From contig CM055188.1 in assembly GCA_029224185.1 (NCBI GenBank), forward strand, positions 10,618,997 to 10,682,996: DNA of 64,000 bases, read 5' to 3'. The position numbers and the translations under genes were made by a program. Positions 11,158-24,625 of the stretch are shown one piece after another. The DNA is from Karalla daura. Its lineage: Eukaryota; Chordata; Actinopteri; Chaetodontiformes; Leiognathidae. Each line of letters begins with the position of its first letter. The stretch's first letter is position 1. A model generated the notes under the pieces. That model saw only the letters and a list, made by a program, of their open reading frames with translations, did no database searches and was not told the DNA's origin.

Positions 11158-11915
11158 ATGGGGAGCCTACCTATCCAGCCTTGTATGTTTGAGAATTTTT
11201 TTCTTTGTTTTGCCCTTTGTTTTTGTTTGTTTTCTAAATCCAGCCCACCACCCTCAAGCCATACACCAATACGTGGTGTAAGGTGCAGTTGTGACAGAGG
11301 CTCAGTGTCTGCTAGGAACGACTCTCCTGGGTCTGCTCATGCTTGGAGCCCACTGGGCCCACGTGCGTCCGCAGAGGAGAAGAGTGGTCTGTGTGGGTCT
11401 GCGAGCACTGCCACAACATAAGGACAGTGGCCTCCCAGCCCCTACTTACAAACTCTGTTGTGGGGTGAACGCTGACATCATCATCACCATCATCATGTCC
11501 AATTCAATGAGCTGTGTAAGGTAGGCCTAAGGCAAGTGTGACATCATCACTGTCCTCATGTCAAGTGCCTGACTGATGACATCATCAGTGCTGCACTTTG
11601 AGGCTTTGATGTCTTTCAAGGGCCATGATGATGTCACACTGTTGATGGAAAAGTTCAAAGGAGAGGTCCAGATTGCCAACAGAAAGAGCTTTTGACATCT
11701 GGCCACTGAGTCTATGAAGGAGTGAGGCAATGTACACTTGTCTGAGCAGGTTGTAAACAACTGACACACATTGTGTTACTTATAATTAATAAATTATTAA
11801 TTTAGTGAAATGTATTTCATTGTGTAAATAGCTATAAGGTCAGTATATGGAACACAGACAAGACAGCCACTTGATGACATAGCTATGGGGAGCCTACCTA
11901 TCCAGCCTTGTATGT

Positions 11916-12242
11916 TTGAGAATTTTTTTCCTTTGTTTTGTCCTTTGTTTTTGTTTTTCTAGATGCAGCCCACCACCCTCCAACCTTACACCAATACGTG
12001 GTGTAAGGTGCAGTTGTGACAGAGCTCAGTGTCTGCTCGGGACCACTCTCCTGGGTCTGCTCATGCTTGGAGCCCACTGGGCCCACGTGCGTCCGCGGAG
12101 GAGAAGAGTGGTCTGTGTGGGTCTGCGAGCACTGCCACAACATAAGGACAGTGGCCTCCCAGCCCCTACTTACAAACTCTGTTGTGGGGTGAACGCTGAC
12201 ATCATCATCATCATGTCCTATTCAATGAGCTGTGTAAGGTAG
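11916..12242 (+). other. 108-codon fused frame created by a one-base loss (doubtful CDS)
   Basis: Losing one G (gacagagctc for gacagaggctc) joins the Ser/Pro-rich frame to the Leu/Arg-rich core frame. The same event is in the units at 21268, 24156 and 29194 (frames at 21299, 24187 and 29225), related by duplication. The start is TTG, so there is no normal initiation codon. A by-product of an indel. Confidence 0.1.
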
Positions 12243-12346
12243 GCCTAAGGCATGTGTGACATCATCACTGTCCTCATGTCAAGTGCCCGACTGATGACAT
12301 CATCAGTGCTGCACTCTGAGGCTTTGATGTCTTTCAAGGCCCATGA

Positions 12347-12354
12347 TGACGTCA
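12347..12354. promoter_or_regulatory. Full CRE palindrome TGACGTCA (unit at 11885)
   Basis: Most units have TGATGTCA here; this one has the perfect CREB/ATF palindrome. It lies in the second arm of the inverted repeat. Confidence 0.35.
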
Positions 12355-12602
12355 CACTGTTGATGGAAGAGTTCAAAGGAGAGGTCCAGATTGCCAACGG
12401 AAAGAGCTTTTTACATCTGGCCACTGAGTCTATGAAGGAGTCAGGCTATGTACACTTGTCTGAGCAGGTTGTAAACTACTGACACACATTGTGTTACTTA
12501 GAATTAATAAATGATTAATTTAGTGAAATGTAATTCATTGTGTAATTAGCTATAAGGTCAGTATGTGGAACACAGACAAGACAGCCACTTGATGACATAG
12601 CT

Positions 12603-15600
12603 ATGGGGAGCCTACCTATCCAGCCTTGTATGTTTGAGAATTTTTTTCCTTTGTTTTGTCCTTTGTTTTTTTGTTTTCTAGGTGCAGCCCACCACCCTCC
12701 AACCTTACACCAATACGTGGTGTAAGGTGCCGTTGTGACAGAGGCTCAGTGTCTGCTCGGGACCACTCTCCTGGGTCTGCTCATGCTTGGAGCCCACTGG
12801 GCCCACGTGCGTCCACGGAGGAGAAGAGTGGTCTGTGTGGGTCTGCGAGCACTGCCTGAACATAAGGACAGTGGCCTCCCAGCCCCTACTTACAAACTCT
12901 GTTGTGGGGTGAACGCTGACATCATCATCATCATGTCCTATTCAATGAGCTGTGTAAGGTAGGCCTAAGGCATATGTGACATCATCACTGTCCTCATGTC
13001 AGGTGCCTGACTGATGACATCATCAGTGCTGCACTCTGAGGCTTTGATGTCTTTCAAGGCCCATGATGATGTCACACTGTTGATGGAAAAGTTCAAAGGA
13101 GAGGTCCAGATAGCCAACGGAAAGAGCTTTTTGCATCTGGCCACTGAGTCTATGAAGGAGTAAGGCTATGTACACTTGTCTGAGCAGGTTATAAACTACT
13201 GACACACATTGTGTTACTTATAATTAATAAATGATTAATTTAGTGAAATGTAATTCATTGTGTAATTAGCTATAAGGTCAGTATGTGGAACACAGACAAG
13301 ACAGCCACTTGATGACATAGCTATGGGGAGCCTACCTATCCAGCCTTGTATGTTTGAGAATTTTTTTCCTTTGTTTTGTCCTTTGTTTTTTTGTTTTCTA
13401 GGTGCAGCCCACCACCCTCCAACCTTACACCAATACGTGGTGTAAGGTGCCGTTGTGACAGAGGCTCAGTGTCTGCTCGGGACCACTCTCCTGGGTCTGC
13501 TCATGCTTGGAGCCCACTGGGCCCACGTGCGTCCGCGGAGGAGAAGAGTGGTCTGTGTGGGTCTGCGAGCACTGCCTGAACATAAGGACAGTCGCCTCCC
13601 AGCCCCTACTTACAAACTCTGTTGTGGGGTGAACGCTGACATCATCATCATCATGTCCTATTCAATGAGCTGTGTAAGGTAGGCCTAAGGCATATGTGAC
13701 ATCATCACTGTCCTCATGTCAGGTGCCTGACTGATGACATCATCAGTGCTGCACTCTGAGGCTTTGATGTCTTTCAAGGCCCATGATGATGTCACACTGT
13801 TGATGGAAAAGTTCAAAGGAGAGGTCCAGATAGCCAACGGAAAGAGCTTTTTGCATCTGGCCACTGAGTCTATGAAGGAGTCAGGCTATGTACACTTGTC
13901 TGAGCAGGTTGTAAACTACTGACACACATTGTGTTACTTATAATTAATAAATGATTAATTTAGTGAAATGTAATTCATTGTGTAATTAGCTATAAGATCA
14001 GTATGTGGAACACAGACAAGACAGCCACTTGATGACATAGCTATGGGGAGCCTACCTATCCAGCCTTGTATGTTTGAGAATTTTTTTCCTTTGTTTTGTC
14101 CTTTGTTTTTTTGTTTTCTAGGTGCAGCCCACCACCCTCCAACCTTACACCAATACGTGGTGTAAGGTGCCGTTGTGACAGAGGCTCAGTGTCTGCTCGG
14201 GACCACTCTCCTGGGTCTGCTCATGCTTGGAGCCCACTGGGCCCACGTGCGTCCGCGGAGGAGAAGAGTGGTCTGTGTGGGTCTGCGAGCACTGCCACAA
14301 CATAAGGACAGTGGCCTCCCAGCCCCTACTTACAAACTCTGTTGTGGGGTGAACGCTGACATCATCATCATCATGTCCTATTCAATGAGCTGTGTAAGGT
14401 AGGCCTAAGGCATGTTTGACATCATCACTGTCCTCATGTCAAGTGCCTGACTGATGACATCATCAGTGCTGCACTCTGAGGCTTTGATGTCTTTCAAGGC
14501 CCATGATGACGTCACACTGTTGATGGAAGAGTTCAAAGGAGAGGTCCAGATTGCCAACGGAAAGAGCTTTTTACATCTGGCCACTGAGTCTATGAAGGAG
14601 TCAGGCTATGTACACTTGTCTGAGCAGGTTGTAAACTACTGACACACATTGTGTTACTTAGAATTAATAAATGATTAATTTAGTGAAATGTAATTCATTG
14701 TGTAATTAGCTATAAGGTCAGTATGTGGAACACAGACAAGACAGCCACTTGATGACATAGCTATGGGGAGCCTACCTATCCAGCCTTGTATGTTTGAGAA
14801 TTTTTTTCCTTTGTTTTGTCCTTTGTTTTTTTGTTTTCTAGGTGCAGCCCACCACCCTCCAACCTTACACCAATACGTGGTGTAAGGTGCCGTTGTGACA
14901 GAGGCTCAGTGTCTGCTCGGGACCACTCTCCTGGGTCTGCTCATGCTTGGAGCCCACTGGGCCCACGTGCGTCCACGGAGGAGAAGAGTGGTCTGTGTGG
15001 GTCTGCGAGCACTGCCTGAACATAAGGACAGTGGCCTCCCAGCCCCTACTTACAAACTCTGTTGTGGGGTGAACGCTGACATCATCATCATCATGTCCTA
15101 TTCAATGAGCTGTGTAAGGTAGGCCTAAGGCATATGTGACATCATCACTGTCCTCATGTCAGGTGCCTGACTGATGACATCATCAGTGCTGCACTCTGAG
15201 GCTTTGATGTCTTTCAAGGCCCATGATGATGTCACACTGTTGATGGAAAAGTTCAAAGGAGAGGTCCAGATAGCCAACGGAAAGAGCTTTTTGCATCTGG
15301 CCACTGAGTCTATGAAGGAGTAAGGCTATGTACACTTGTCTGAGCAGGTTATAAACTACTGACACACATTGTGTTACTTATAATTAATAAATGATTAATT
15401 TAGTGAAATGTAATTCATTGTGTAATTAGCTATAAGGTCAGTATGTGGAACACAGACAAGACAGCCACTTGATGACATAGCTATGGGGAGCCTACCTATC
15501 CAGCCTTGTATGTTTGAGAATTTTTTTCCTTTGTTTTGTCCTTTGTTTTTTTGTTTTCTAGGTGCAGCCCACCACCCTCCAACCTTACACCAATACGTGG

Positions 15601-16922
15601 TGTAAGGTGCCGTTGTGACAGAGGCTCAGTGTCTGCTCGGGACCACTCTCCTGGGTCTGCTCATGCTTGGAGCCCACTGGGCCCACGTGCGTCCGCGGAG
15701 GAGAAGAGTGGTCTGTGTGGGTCTGCGAGCACTGCCTGAACATAAGGACAGTGGCCTCCCAGCCCCTACTTACAAACTCTGTTGTGGGGTGAACGCTGAC
15801 ATCATCATCATCATGTCCTATTCAATGAGCTGTGTAAGGTAGGCCTAAGGCATATGTGACATCATCACTGTCCTCATGTCAGGTGCCTGACTGATGACAT
15901 CATCAGTGCTGCACTCTGAGGCTTTGATGTCTTTCAAGGCCCATGATGATGTCACACTGTTGATGGAAAAGTTCAAAGGAGAGGTCCAGATAGCCAACGG
16001 AAAGAGCTTTTTGCATCTGGCCACTGAGTCTATGAAGGAGTCAGGCTATGTACACTTGTCTGAGCAGGTTGTAAACTACTGACACACATTGTGTTACTTA
16101 TAATTAATAAATGATTAATTTAGTGAAATGTAATTCATTGTGTAATTAGCTATAAGATCAGTATGTGGAACACAGACAAGACAGCCACTTGATGACATAG
16201 CTATGGGGAGCCTACCTATCCAGCCTTGTATGTTTGAGAATTTTTTTCCTTTGTTTTGTCCTTTGTTTTTTTGTTTTCTAGGTGCAGCCCACCACCCTCC
16301 AACCTTACACCAATACGTGGTGTAAGGTGCCGTTGTGACAGAGGCTCAGTGTCTGCTCGGGACCACTCTCCTGGGTCTGCTCATGCTTGGAGCCCACTGG
16401 GCCCACGTGCGTCCGCGGAGGAGAATTGTGGTCTGTGTGGGTCTGCGAGCACTGCCTGAACATAAGGACAGTGGCCTCCCAGCCCCTACTTACAAACTCT
16501 GTTGTGGGGTGAACGCTGACATCATCATCATCATGTCCTATTCAATGAGCTGTGTAAGGTAGGCCTAAGGCATGTGTGACATCATCACTGTCCTCATGTC
16601 AGGTGCCTGACTGATGACATCATCAGTGCTGCACTCTGAGGCTTTGATGTCTTTCAAGGCCCATGATGATGTCACACTGTTGATGGAAAAGTTCAAAGGA
16701 GAGGTCCAGATAGCCAACGGAAAGAGCTTTTTGCATCTGGCCACTGAGTCTATGAAGGAGTCAGGCTATGTACACTTGTCTGAGCAGGTTGTAAACTACT
16801 GACACACATTGTGTTACTTATAATTGATAAATTATTAATTTTGTGAAATATAATTCATTGTGTAATTAGCTCTAAGGTCGGTATATGGAACACAGACAAG
16901 ACAGCCACTTGATGACATAGCT
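12603..16922 (+). repeat. Trimeric higher-order repeat, period 2,160 bp
   Basis: Units at 12603, 13323 and 14043 correspond to those at 14763, 15483 and 16203, exactly 2,160 bp later. Markers include cgtccacgg with gagtaaggc and ttataaac in the first member, and gctataagatcag in the linker of the second. The third members differ: 14043 has gccacaac and a CRE, 16203 has gcctgaac and gagaattgtgg. Confidence 0.88.
14507..14514. promoter_or_regulatory. Full CRE palindrome TGACGTCA (unit at 14043)
   Basis: Same position in the unit as at 12347, 2,160 bp downstream. The two intervening units at 12603 and 13323 have TGATGTCA. Confidence 0.35.
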
Positions 16923-17650
16923 ATGGGGAGCCTACCTATCCAGCCTTGTATGTTTGAGAATTTTTTTCCTTTGTTTTGTCCTTTGTTTTTGTTTGTTTTC
17001 TAAATCCAGCCCACCACCCTCAAGCCATACACCAATACGTGGTGTAAGGTGCAGTTGTGACAGAGGCTCAGTGTCTGCTAGGAACGACTCTCCTGGGTCT
17101 GCTCATGCTTGGAGCCCACTGGGCCCACGTGCGTCCGCAGAGGAGAAGAGTGGTCTGTGTGGGTCTGCGAGCACTGCCACAACATAAGGACAGTGGCCTC
17201 CCAGCCCCTACTTACAAACTCTGTTGTGGGGTGAACGCTGACATCATCATCACCATCATCATGTCCAATTCAATGAGCTGTGTAAGGTAGGCCTAAGGCA
17301 AGTGTGACATCATCACTGTCCTCATGTCAAGTGCCTGACTGATGACATCATCAGTGCTGCACTTTGAGGCTTTGATGTCTTTCAAGGGCCATGATGATGT
17401 CACACTGTTGATGGAAAAGTTCAAACGAGGGGTCCAGATTGCCAACAGAAAGAGCTTTTGACATCTGGCCACTGAGTCTATGAAGGAGTCAGGCTATGTA
17501 CACTTGTCTAATCAGGTTGTAAACTACTGACACACATTGTGTTACTTATAATTAATAAATTATTAATTTAGTGAAATGTATTTCTTTGTGTAAATAGCTA
17601 TAAGGTCAGTATATGGAACACAGACAAGACAGACACTTGATGACATAGCT

Positions 17651-17914
17651 TTGGGGAGCCTACCTATCCAGCCTTGTATGTTTGAGAATTTTTTTCTTTG
17701 TTTTGTCCTTTGTTTTTGTTTGTTTTCTAAATCCAGCCCACCACCCTCAAGCCATACACCAATACGTGGTGTAAGGTGCAGTTGTGACAGAGGCTCAGTG
17801 TCTGCTAGGAACGACTCTCCTGGGTCTGCTCATGCTTGGAGCCCACTGGGCCCACGTGCGTCCGCGGAGGAGAAGAGTGGTCTGTGTGGGTCTGCGAGCA
17901 CTGCCACAACATAA
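17651..17914 (+). other. Unit whose anchor ATG is TTG
   Basis: The anchor reads tagctttgggg. It is the only unit in which I see the start codon of the 87-codon frame lost by substitution. The rest of that frame stays open to its usual TAA. Confidence 0.7.
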
Positions 17915-19099
17915 GGACAGTGGCCTCCCAGCCCCTACTTACAAACTCTGTTGTGGGCTGAACGCTGACATCATCATCATCATCATGTCCTATTCAATGA
18001 GCTGTGTAAGGTAGGCCTAAGGCATGTGTGACATCATCACTGTCCTCATGTCAAGTGCCTGACTGATGACATCATCAGTGCTGCACTTTGAGGCTTTGAT
18101 GTCTTTCAAGGGCCATGATGATGTCACACTGTTGATGGAAATTTCAAAGGAGGGGACCAGATTGCGAACAGAAAGAGCTTTTGACATCTGGCCACTGAGT
18201 CTATGAAGGAGTCAGGCTATGTACACTTGTCTGAGCAGGTTGTAAACAACTGACACACATTGTGTTTTTTATAATTAATAAATTATTAATTTAGTTAAAT
18301 ATAATTCATTGTGTAATTAGCTCCAAGGTCGGTATATGGAACACAGACAAGACAGCCACTTGATGACATAGCTATGGGGAGCCTACCTATGCAGCCTTGT
18401 ATGTTTGAGAATTTTTTTCTTTGTTTTGTCCTTTGTTTTTTTTTGTTTTCTAGATCCAGCCCACCACCCTCAAGCCTTTCACCAATATGTGGTGTATGGT
18501 GCAGTTGTGACAGAGGCTCAATGTCTGCTCGGAACGACTCTCCTGGGTCTGCTCATGCTTGGAGCCCACTGGGCCCACGTGCGTCCGCGGAGGAGAAGAG
18601 TGGTCTGTGTGGGTCTGCGAGCACTGCCACAACATAAGGACAGTGGCCTCCCAGCCCCTACTTACAAACTCTGTTGTGGGCTGAACGCTGACATCATCAT
18701 CACCATCATCATGTCCGATTCAATGAGCTGTGTAAGGTAGGCCTAAGGCATGTGTGACATCATCACTGTCCTCATGTCAAGTGTCTGACTGATGACATCA
18801 TCAGTGCTGCACTTTGAGGCTTTGATGTCTTTCAAGGGCCATGATGATGTCACACTGTTGATGGAAATTTCAAAGGAGGGGACCAGATTGCCAACAGAAA
18901 GAGCTTTTGACATCTGGCCACTGAGTCTATGAAGGAGTCAGGCTATGTACACTTGTCTGAGCAGGTTGTAAACAACTGACACACATTGTGTTATTTATAA
19001 TTAATAAATTATTAATTTAGTGAAATATAATTCATTGTGTAATTAGCTCCAAGGTCGGTATATGGAACACAGACAAGAAAGCCACTTGATGACATAGCT

Positions 19100-19825
19100 A
19101 TGGGGAGCCTAACTATGCAGCATTGTATGTTTGAGAATTTTTTTCTTTGTTTTGTCCTTTCTTTTGTTGGTTTTCAAGATCCAGCCCACCACCATCAAGC
19201 CTTACACCAATATGTGGTGTAAGGTGCAGTTTTTACAGAGGCTCAGTGTCTGCTCGGGACCACTCTCCTGGGTCTGCTCATGCTTGGAGCCCACTGGGCC
19301 CACGTGCGTCCGCGGAGGAGAAGAGTGGTCTGTGTGGGTCTGCGAGCACTGCCACAACATAAGGACAGTGGCCTCCCAGCCCCTACTTACAAACTCTGTT
19401 GTGGGGTGAACGCTGACATCATCATCACCATCATCATGTCCTATTCAATGAGCTGTGTAAGGTAGGCCTAAGGCATGTGTGACATCATCACTGTCCTCAT
19501 CTCAAGTGCCTGACTGATGACATCATCAGTGCTGCACTTTGAGGCTTTGATGTCTTTCAAGGGCCATGATGATGTCACACTGTTGATGGAAAAGTTCAAA
19601 GGAGGGGACCAGATTGCCAACGGAAAGAGCTTTTGACATCTGGCCACTGAGTCTATGAAGGAGTCAGGCTATGTACACTTGTCTGAGCAGGTTGTAAACT
19701 ACTGACACACATTGTGTTACTTATAATTGATAAATTATTAATTTAGTGAAATGTAATTCATTGTGTAAATAGCTATAAGGTCAGTATATGGAACACAGAC
19801 AAGATAGCCACTTGATGACATAGCT
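19100..19825 (+). repeat. Divergent unit with altered T tract and core start
   Basis: This copy has acttatgcagcattg-like changes after the anchor, tcttttgttggttttcaag in place of the usual T tract end, and gcagtttttacag where other units have gcagttgtgacag. Loss of the TGA in that motif opens a 92-codon frame (19131-19409, TTG start) in the third phase. Only one unit has it, so it is best read as random drift. Confidence 0.85.
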
Positions 19826-21729
19826 ATGGGGAGCCTACCTATCCAGCCTTGTATGTTTGAGAATTTTTTTCCTTTGTTTTGTCCTTTGTTTTTTTGTTTT
19901 CTAGGTGCAGCCCACCACCCTCCAACCTTACACCAATACGTGGTGTAAGGTGCCGTTGTGACAGAGGCTCAGTGTCTGCTCGGGACCACTCTCCTGGGTC
20001 TGCTCATGCTTGGAGCCCACTGGGCCCACGTGCGTCCGCGGAGGAGAAGAGTGGTCTGTGTGGGTCTGCGAGCACTGCCTGAACATAAGGACAGTGGCCT
20101 CCCAGCCCCTACTTACAAACTCTGTTGTGGGGTGAACGCTGACATCATCATTATCATGTCCTATTCAATGAGCTGTGTAAGGTTGGCCTAAGGCATATGT
20201 GACATCATCACTGTCCTCATGTCAGGTGCCTGACTGATGACATCATCAGTGCTGCACTCTGAGGCTTTGATGTCTTTCAAGGCCCATGATGATGTCACAC
20301 TGTTGATGGAAAAGTTCAAAGGAGAGGTCCAGATTGCCAACGGAAAGAGCTTTTTACATCTGGCCACTGAGTCTATGAAGGAGTCAGGCTATGTACACTT
20401 GTCTGAGTAGGTTGTAAACTACTGAAACACATTGTGTTACTTAGAATTAATAAATTATTAATTTAGTGAAATGTAATTCATTGTGTAATTAGCTATAAGG
20501 TCAGTATGTGGAACACAGACAAGACAGCCACTTGATGACATAGCTATGGGGAGCCTACCTATCCAGCCTTGTATGTTTGAGAATTTTTTTCCTTTGTTTT
20601 GTCCTTTGTTTTTGTTTGTTTTCTAGATGCAGCCCACCACCCTCCAACCTTACACCAATACGTGGTGTAAGGTGCAGTTGTGACAGAGGCTCAGTGTCTG
20701 CTAGGGACCACTCTCCTGGGTCTGCTCATGCTTGGAGCCCACTGGGCCCACGTGCGTCCGCGGAGGAGAAGAGTGGTCTGTGTGGGTCTGCGAGCACTGC
20801 CACAACATAAGGACAGTGGCCTCCCAGCCCCTACTTACAAACTCTGTTGTGGGGTGAATGCTGACATCATCATCATCATGTCCTATTCAATGAGCTGTGT
20901 AAGGTAGGCCTAAGGCATGTGTGACATCATCACTGTCCTCATGTCAGGTGCCTGACTGATGACATCATCAGTGCTGCACTCTGAGGCTTTGATGTCTTTC
21001 AAGGCCCATGATGATGTCACACTGTTGATGGAAGAGTTCAAAGGAGAGGTCCAGATTGCCAACGGAAAGAGCTTTTTACATCTGGCCACTGAGTCTATGA
21101 AGAAGTCAGGCTATGTACACTTGTCTGAGCAGGTTGTAAACTACTGACACACATTGTGTTACTTATAATTAATAAATGATTAATTTAGTGAAATGTAATT
21201 CATTGTGTAATTAGCTATAAGGTCAGTTTGTGGAACACAGACAAGACAGCCACTTGATGACATAGCTATGGGGAGCCTACCTATCCAGCCTTGTATGTTT
21301 GAGAATTTTTTTCCTTTGTTTTGTCCTTTGTTTTTGTTTTTCTAGATGCAGCCCACCACCCTCCAACCTTACACCAATACGTGGTGTAAGGTGCAGTTGT
21401 GACAGAGCTCAGTGTCTGCTCGGGACCACTCTCCTGGGTCTGCTCATGCTTGGAGCCCACTGGGCCCACGTGCGTCCGCGGAGGAGAAGAGTGGTCTGTG
21501 TGGGTCTGCGAGCACTGCCACAACATAAGGACAGTGGCCTCCCAGCCCCTACTTACAAACTCTGTTGTGGGGTGAACGCTGACATCATCATCATCATGTC
21601 CTATTCAATGAGCTGTGTAAGGTAGGCCTAAGGCATGTGTGACATCATCACTGTCCTCATGTCAAGTGCCCGACTGATGACATCATCAGTGCTGCACTCT
21701 GAGGCTTTGATGTCTTTCAAGGCCCATGA

Positions 21730-21737
21730 TGACGTCA
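21730..21737. promoter_or_regulatory. Full CRE palindrome TGACGTCA (unit at 21268)
   Basis: Found on the haplotype with gaagagttc and the gacagagctc one-base loss. Confidence 0.35.
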
Positions 21738-24617
21738 CACTGTTGATGGAAGAGTTCAAAGGAGAGGTCCAGATTGCCAACGGAAAGAGCTTTTTACATC
21801 TGGCCACTGAGTCTATGAAGGAGTCAGGCTATGTACACTTGTCTGAGCAGGTTGTAAACTACTGACACACATTGTGTTACTTAGAATTAATAAATGATTA
21901 ATTTAGTGAAATGTAATTCATTGTGTAATTAGCTATAAGGTCAGTATGTGGAACACAGACAAGACAGCCACTTGATGACATAGCTATGGGGAGCCTACCT
22001 ATCCAGCCTTGTATGTTTGAGAATTTTTTTCCTTTGTTTTGTCCTTTGTTTTTGTTTGTTTTCTAGGTGCAGCCCACCACCCTCCAACCTTACACCAATA
22101 CGTGGTGTAAGGTGCCGTTGTGACAGAGGCTCAGTGTCTGCTCGGGACCACTCTCCTGGGTCTGCTCATGCTTGGAGCCCACTGGGCCCACGTGCGTCCG
22201 CGGAGGAGAAGAGTGGTCTGTGTGGGTCTGCGAGCACTGCCACAACATAAGGACAGTGGCCTCCCAGCCCCTACTTACAAACTCTGTTGTGGGGTGAACG
22301 CTGACATCATCATCACCATCATCATGTCCTATTCAATGAGCTGTGTAAGGTAGGCCTAAGGCATGTGTGACATCATCACTGTCCTCATCTCAAGTGCCTG
22401 ACTGATGACATCATCAGTGCTGCACTTTGAGGCTTTGATGTCTTTCAAGGGCCATGATGATGTCACACTGTTGATGGAAAAGTTCAAAGGAGGGGACCAG
22501 ATTGCCAACGGAAAGAGCTTTTGACATCTGGCCACTGAGTCTATGAAGGAGTCAGGCTATGTACACTTGTCTGAGCAGGTTGTAAACTACTGACACACAT
22601 TGTGTTACTTATAATTGATAAATTATTAATTTAGTGAAATGTAATTCATTGTGTAAATAGCTATAAGGTCAGTATATGGAACACAGACAAGATAGCCACT
22701 TGATGACATAGCTATGGGGAGCCTACCTATCCAGCCTTGTATGTTTGAGAATTTTTTTCCTTTGTTTTGTCCTTTGTTTTTTTGTTTTCTAGGTGCAGCC
22801 CACCACCCTCCAACCTTACACCAATACGTGGTGTAAGGTGCCGTTGTGACAGAGGCTCAGTGTCTGCTCGGGACCACTCTCCTGGGTCTGCTCATGCTTG
22901 GAGCCCACTGGGCCCACGTGCGTCCGCGGAGGAGAAGAGTGGTCTGTGTGGGTCTGCGAGCACTGCCTGAACATAAGGACAGTGGCCTCCCAGCCCCTAC
23001 TTACAAACTCTGTTGTGGGGTGAACGCTGACATCATCATTATCATGTCCTATTCAATGAGCTGTGTAAGGTTGGCCTAAGGCATATGTGACATCATCACT
23101 GTCCTCATGTCAGGTGCCTGACTGATGACATCATCAGTGCTGCACTCTGAGGCTTTGATGTCTTTCAAGGCCCATGATGATGTCACACTGTTGATGGAAA
23201 AGTTCAAAGGAGAGGTCCAGATTGCCAACGGAAAGAGCTTTTTACATCTGGCCACTGAGTCTATGAAGGAGTCAGGCTATGTACACTTGTCTGAGTAGGT
23301 TGTAAACTACTGAAACACATTGTGTTACTTAGAATTAATAAATTATTAATTTAGTGAAATGTAATTCATTGTGTAATTAGCTATAAGGTCAGTATGTGGA
23401 ACACAGACAAGACAGCCACTTGATGACATAGCTATGGGGAGCCTACCTATCCAGCCTTGTATGTTTGAGAATTTTTTTCCTTTGTTTTGTCCTTTGTTTT
23501 TGTTTGTTTTCTAGATGCAGCCCACCACCCTCCAACCTTACACCAATACGTGGTGTAAGGTGCAGTTGTGACAGAGGCTCAGTGTCTGCTAGGGACCACT
23601 CTCCTGGGTCTGCTCATGCTTGGAGCCCACTGGGCCCACGTGCGTCCGCGGAGGAGAAGAGTGGTCTGTGTGGGTCTGCGAGCACTGCCACAACATAAGG
23701 ACAGTGGCCTCCCAGCCCCTACTTACAAACTCTGTTGTGGGGTGAATGCTGACATCATCATCATCATGTCCTATTCAATGAGCTGTGTAAGGTAGGCCTA
23801 AGGCATGTGTGACATCATCACTGTCCTCATGTCAGGTGCCTGACTGATGACATCATCAGTGCTGCACTCTGAGGCTTTGATGTCTTTCAAGGCCCATGAT
23901 GATGTCACACTGTTGATGGAAGAGTTCAAAGGAGAGGTCCAGATTGCCAACGGAAAGAGCTTTTTACATCTGGCCACTGAGTCTATGAAGAAGTCAGGCT
24001 ATGTACACTTGTCTGAGCAGGTTGTAAACTACTGACACACATTGTGTTACTTATAATTAATAAATGATTAATTTAGTGAAATGTAATTCATTGTGTAATT
24101 AGCTATAAGGTCAGTTTGTGGAACACAGACAAGACAGCCACTTGATGACATAGCTATGGGGAGCCTACCTATCCAGCCTTGTATGTTTGAGAATTTTTTT
24201 CCTTTGTTTTGTCCTTTGTTTTTGTTTTTCTAGATGCAGCCCACCACCCTCCAACCTTACACCAATACGTGGTGTAAGGTGCAGTTGTGACAGAGCTCAG
24301 TGTCTGCTCGGGACCACTCTCCTGGGTCTGCTCATGCTTGGAGCCCACTGGGCCCACGTGCGTCCGCGGAGGAGAAGAGTGGTCTGTGTGGGTCTGCGAG
24401 CACTGCCACAACATAAGGACAGTGGCCTCCCAGCCCCTACTTACAAACTCTGTTGTGGGGTGAACGCTGACATCATCATCATCATGTCCTATTCAATGAG
24501 CTGTGTAAGGTAGGCCTAAGGCATGTGTGACATCATCACTGTCCTCATGTCAAGTGCCCGACTGATGACATCATCAGTGCTGCACTCTGAGGCTTTGATG
24601 TCTTTCAAGGCCCATGA

Positions 24618-24625
24618 TGACGTCA
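24618..24625. promoter_or_regulatory. Full CRE palindrome TGACGTCA (unit at 24156)
   Basis: Copy of both the 12347 site (offset 12,271) and the 21730 site (offset 2,888), so it was spread by segmental duplication. Confidence 0.35.

Larger units (their letters stand above)
278..11884 (+). repeat. Block 1: 16 units, long ATCC subfamily
   Basis: Unit starts are 278, 1005, 1731, 2457, 3184, 3907, 4634, 5357, 6077, 6804, 7527, 8254, 8981, 9704, 10431 and 11158; lengths are 720-727 bp. The T tract ends in tctag in the units at 278, 1731, 6077, 6804 and 7527, and in tctaa in the other eleven; all continue with ATCC. The tails of the units at 1005, 1731 and 3184 share a one-base loss (gtgctcac for gtgctgcac), a marker of common descent. 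Two-base losses in the 62-codon frame (gaaatttc for gaaaagttc) occur in the units at 4634, 5357 and 6804. Confidence 0.95.
11850..16700 (+). repeat. 4.8-kb segment duplicated 12,271 bp away (copy 1)
   Basis: This segment matches about 24,121-28,971 at a constant offset of 12,271 bp (17 units). Even private variants agree: agtcgcctcc at 13591 and 25862, gagtaaggc, and gagaattgtgg at 16423 and 28694. I noticed only three differences: catgtttgac near 14413, gtgcctga against gtgcccga near 14444, and CACGTG against CACATG near 28678. Confidence 0.88.
11885..16922 (+). repeat. Block 2: 7 units, short (718-720 bp) GTGC/ATGC subfamily
   Basis: Unit starts are 11885, 12603, 13323, 14043, 14763, 15483 and 16203. 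The first is 718 bp and the others exactly 720 bp. Diagnostic differences from block 1 are an extra C at the start of the T tract, tctaggtgc (tctagatgc in the first unit), ccaacctt, ggtgcc before the core, gcctgaac in most units, tctgaggc and aaggccc around the 62-codon frame, and aatgattaatttag in the AT-rich part. A three-unit, 2,160-bp period is visible inside the block. Confidence 0.95.
16923..19825 (+). repeat. Block 3: 4 units, return to the long subfamily
   Basis: Unit starts are 16923, 17651, 18374 and 19100 (728, 723, 726 and 726 bp). The unit at 16923 is a mosaic: its T tract starts with the cc of block 2 but ends in tctaaatcc like block 1. The unit at 17651 has TTG in place of the anchor ATG. 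The unit at 19100 is the most divergent single copy I noticed, with tcaag instead of tctag and an altered core start. Confidence 0.93.
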
